Part shown: positions 62,798 to 64,000 of the stretch, piece after piece
Layout of the letters: every line of letters starts with the position of its first letter
Position numbering within the stretch: the first letter of the stretch is position 1
Notes under the pieces: model-generated
Told to the model about the DNA's origin: nothing
The model's input: only the letters and a program-made list of their open reading frames with translations
Databases searched by the model: none
Source of the DNA: Salinigranum rubrum
GTDB lineage: Archaea > Halobacteriota > Halobacteria > Halobacteriales > Haloferacaceae
Length of the DNA: 64,000 nucleotides
Reading direction: 5' to 3'
NCBI RefSeq assembly: GCF_002906575.1
Contig: NZ_CP026309.1
Span: 1-64,000 of the forward strand
Position numbers and translations under genes: made by a program

Positions 62798-64000
62798 CCC
62801 CGAGCGACCTCCTCCCACTTCTCGTCGCGCTCCCGCTCGTCGGTGCCGTCGCGCCGTTCGTCCTCGGCGCGACCCGACGCGGCCGCGTCGTGACGGCGGG
62901 GATTCTGACCGCACAGGTCGCGCTCGCGCTCGCCGTCACGGTCGTCGTCGCGACGAGCGGGCCGGTCTGGACCGTCGTGGGCGGCCTGCCCGCCGCGGTG
63001 GGAATCGCCCTCGTCGTCGACCCGGTGTCGAGCGTCTTCGTCGTCCTCGTCGCCGTGGCCTCCTGGCTCCTCTACGTCACGGTCCGGACCGACGCCACCG
63101 GTCCCACCGACAGCCTGTGGCTCCTCTTCACCGCCGGCCTGACGGGCATGACCGTCACCGCCGACGTGTTCAACCTCTACGTCTTCCTCGAAATCTCGGG
63201 GCTGGCGGCGTACGCACTCGTCGCGAGTCGTCGGGGGACGAGGGCGGCGCTCGCCGCGCTCCACTACCTCCTCGTGGGGACCGTCGGGGCGACCCTGTAC
63301 CTCCTCGGTGTCGGCTACCTCTACGTCGCCACCGGCACGCTCGCGATGGCGGACCTCCGGACCGCCCTCCCCGCGGTCGGCTACGACTCGCCGCTCGTCG
63401 TCGCGGCGTTCGTTCTCATCGCCGTCGGGTTGGGCGTGAAGCTCGCGCTGTTCCCGCTCCACGCGTGGAAGCCCGACGCCTACGCCGCCTCGGCGCTCGA
63501 CGTGAGCGCGCTGCTGGCGACGCTCGGCTCTACCGTCCCGGGCTACGCGCTCGTCCGTCTCGTCTTCGACGTGTTCACCGGGTCGTTCCTCGCGGCGGTG
63601 CCCCTCGCGGAGGTGGGCCTCCTCGCCGCCGGCCTCGTCAGCGTCGCCGCGGGCGGCTACCTCACCTTCCGGCAGACCGACGTCCGCCGCTTCCTCGCGT
63701 ACTCCTCCATCCTGCAGTTCGGGCTCGTCGTCGTCGGGGTGGCGCTGGCGACGCCCGCGGCCGTGACGGCGGCGCTCGTCCTCCTCGTGGCGAACGCCGT
63801 CGCCAAGGGCGGCCTCTACGTCGCCGTCGGCCTGTTCGACCGGGAGTTCGGCGCGACGACGGTCGCCGACTACGCCCGACTCGCCCGCGACGCTCCCGTC
63901 GTCGCTGTCGGCGTCGCCTGCGCGTTCGCCTCGCTCGTCGGCCTCCCGCCCACCGTGGGCTTCGCCGGCAAGTGGTATCTCGCGCTCGCCGCTGTTGAGA
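62794..64000 (+). CDS. mnhD: Na+/H+ antiporter subunit D (MnhD/MrpD), cut by window end
   Basis: NuoN/MrpD-like ion-translocating subunit; 402 codons visible, no stop before the window ends. GTG start at 62794 (GTGA overlap with mnhC). LFTAGLTGMTVTADVFNLYVFLEISGLAAYALVA (with the conserved Glu), LHYLLVGTVGATLYLLGVGYLY, GVKLALFPLHAWKPDAYAAS and QTDVRRFLAYSSILQFGLV are the proton-channel helix motifs. In many MrpD proteins the loop after the Lys/His reads PLHAWLPDAHP; here it is PLHAWKPDAYA. Full-length members are about 490-500 aa. Confidence 0.93.
   Translation, partial: MTPSDLLPLLVALPLVGAVAPFVLGATRRGRVVTAGILTAQVALALAVTVVVATSGPVWTVVGGLPAAVGIALVVDPVSSVFVVLVAVASWLLYVTVRTDATGPTDSLWLLFTAGLTGMTVTADVFNLYVFLEISGLAAYALVASRRGTRAALAALHYLLVGTVGATLYLLGVGYLYVATGTLAMADLRTALPAVGYDSPLVVAAFVLIAVGLGVKLALFPLHAWKPDAYAASALDVSALLATLGSTVPGYALVRLVFDVFTGSFLAAVPLAEVGLLAAGLVSVAAGGYLTFRQTDVRRFLAYSSILQFGLVVVGVALATPAAVTAALVLLVANAVAKGGLYVAVGLFDREFGATTVADYARLARDAPVVAVGVACAFASLVGLPPTVGFAGKWYLALAAVE

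Overview
The window is a chromosomal segment of a halophilic archaeon (class Halobacteria). Signs of this are high GC, very acidic proteins, leaderless genes with a TATA box about 25-30 bases before the start codon, an archaeal 16S-tRNA-Ala-23S-5S-tRNA-Cys operon, Tat lipoproteins, a haloarchaeal urease cluster and an Mrp-type Na+/H+ antiporter operon. I cannot name the genus from sequence alone.

Layout. 1-2.4 kb: TauE/SafE exporter, UspA, HAD-like protein and a 49-aa minigene. 2.5-6.0 kb: pheS-pheT, preceded by a 25-codon phenylalanine-rich leader ORF and mutually exclusive RNA stems, which is the most novel-looking signal here. 6.2-13.5 kb: a frameshifted PQQ-propeller lipoprotein, HPP membrane protein, a trans-sulfuration enzyme, valS, pyrD and a small AbrB-like protein. 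13.5-19.95 kb: the rRNA operon with at least three repeated promoters and the two processing stems. 19.93-28.35 kb: an 8.4-kb integrative element inserted at tRNA-Cys, bounded by a 14-bp direct repeat. It carries an Mrr-type nuclease, a winged-helix regulator facing two palindromes, a SWIM zinc-finger gene with two RNA hairpins ending at its start codon, a repeat-bearing lipoprotein, a primase-helicase led by overlapping minigenes (26-50 aa), and a tyrosine integrase with a zinc ribbon.

28.4-32.7 kb: pilin-like protein, HxlR regulator, ASCH protein, a MoaD-like protein ending in Cys-Cys, and SpoOM. 32.7-38.1 kb: the complete urease operon, transcribed leftward as ureB-C-A-G-D-E-F. 38.5-47.3 kb: a tungsten aldehyde ferredoxin oxidoreductase, a RecA-like ATPase, DUF2237, an aminoglycoside-phosphotransferase-like kinase, a Bat-type HTH regulator, a TIM-barrel isomerase, a ComB-like phosphatase and an ATP-grasp ligase. 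47.5-52.2 kb: a three-subunit molybdenum hydroxylase (2Fe-2S, molybdopterin, FAD) followed by pxpA. 52.2-60.1 kb: small haloarchaeal proteins, a cold-shock protein, an Lrp/TRASH metal regulator, and a large repeat lipoprotein with a cupredoxin domain behind two DtxR-type operators; then ArsC. 60.2-64.0 kb: the Mrp antiporter operon mnhE-F-G-(DUF4040)-B-C-D, with mnhD cut by the window end.

Three genes (the PQQ protein, ureB and the molybdopterin subunit) are each restored by adding one base to a 5- or 6-base G tract (coding strand). This shared pattern points to homopolymer undercalls in the assembly rather than three independent gene losses, and it should be resolved before any of them is called a pseudogene.
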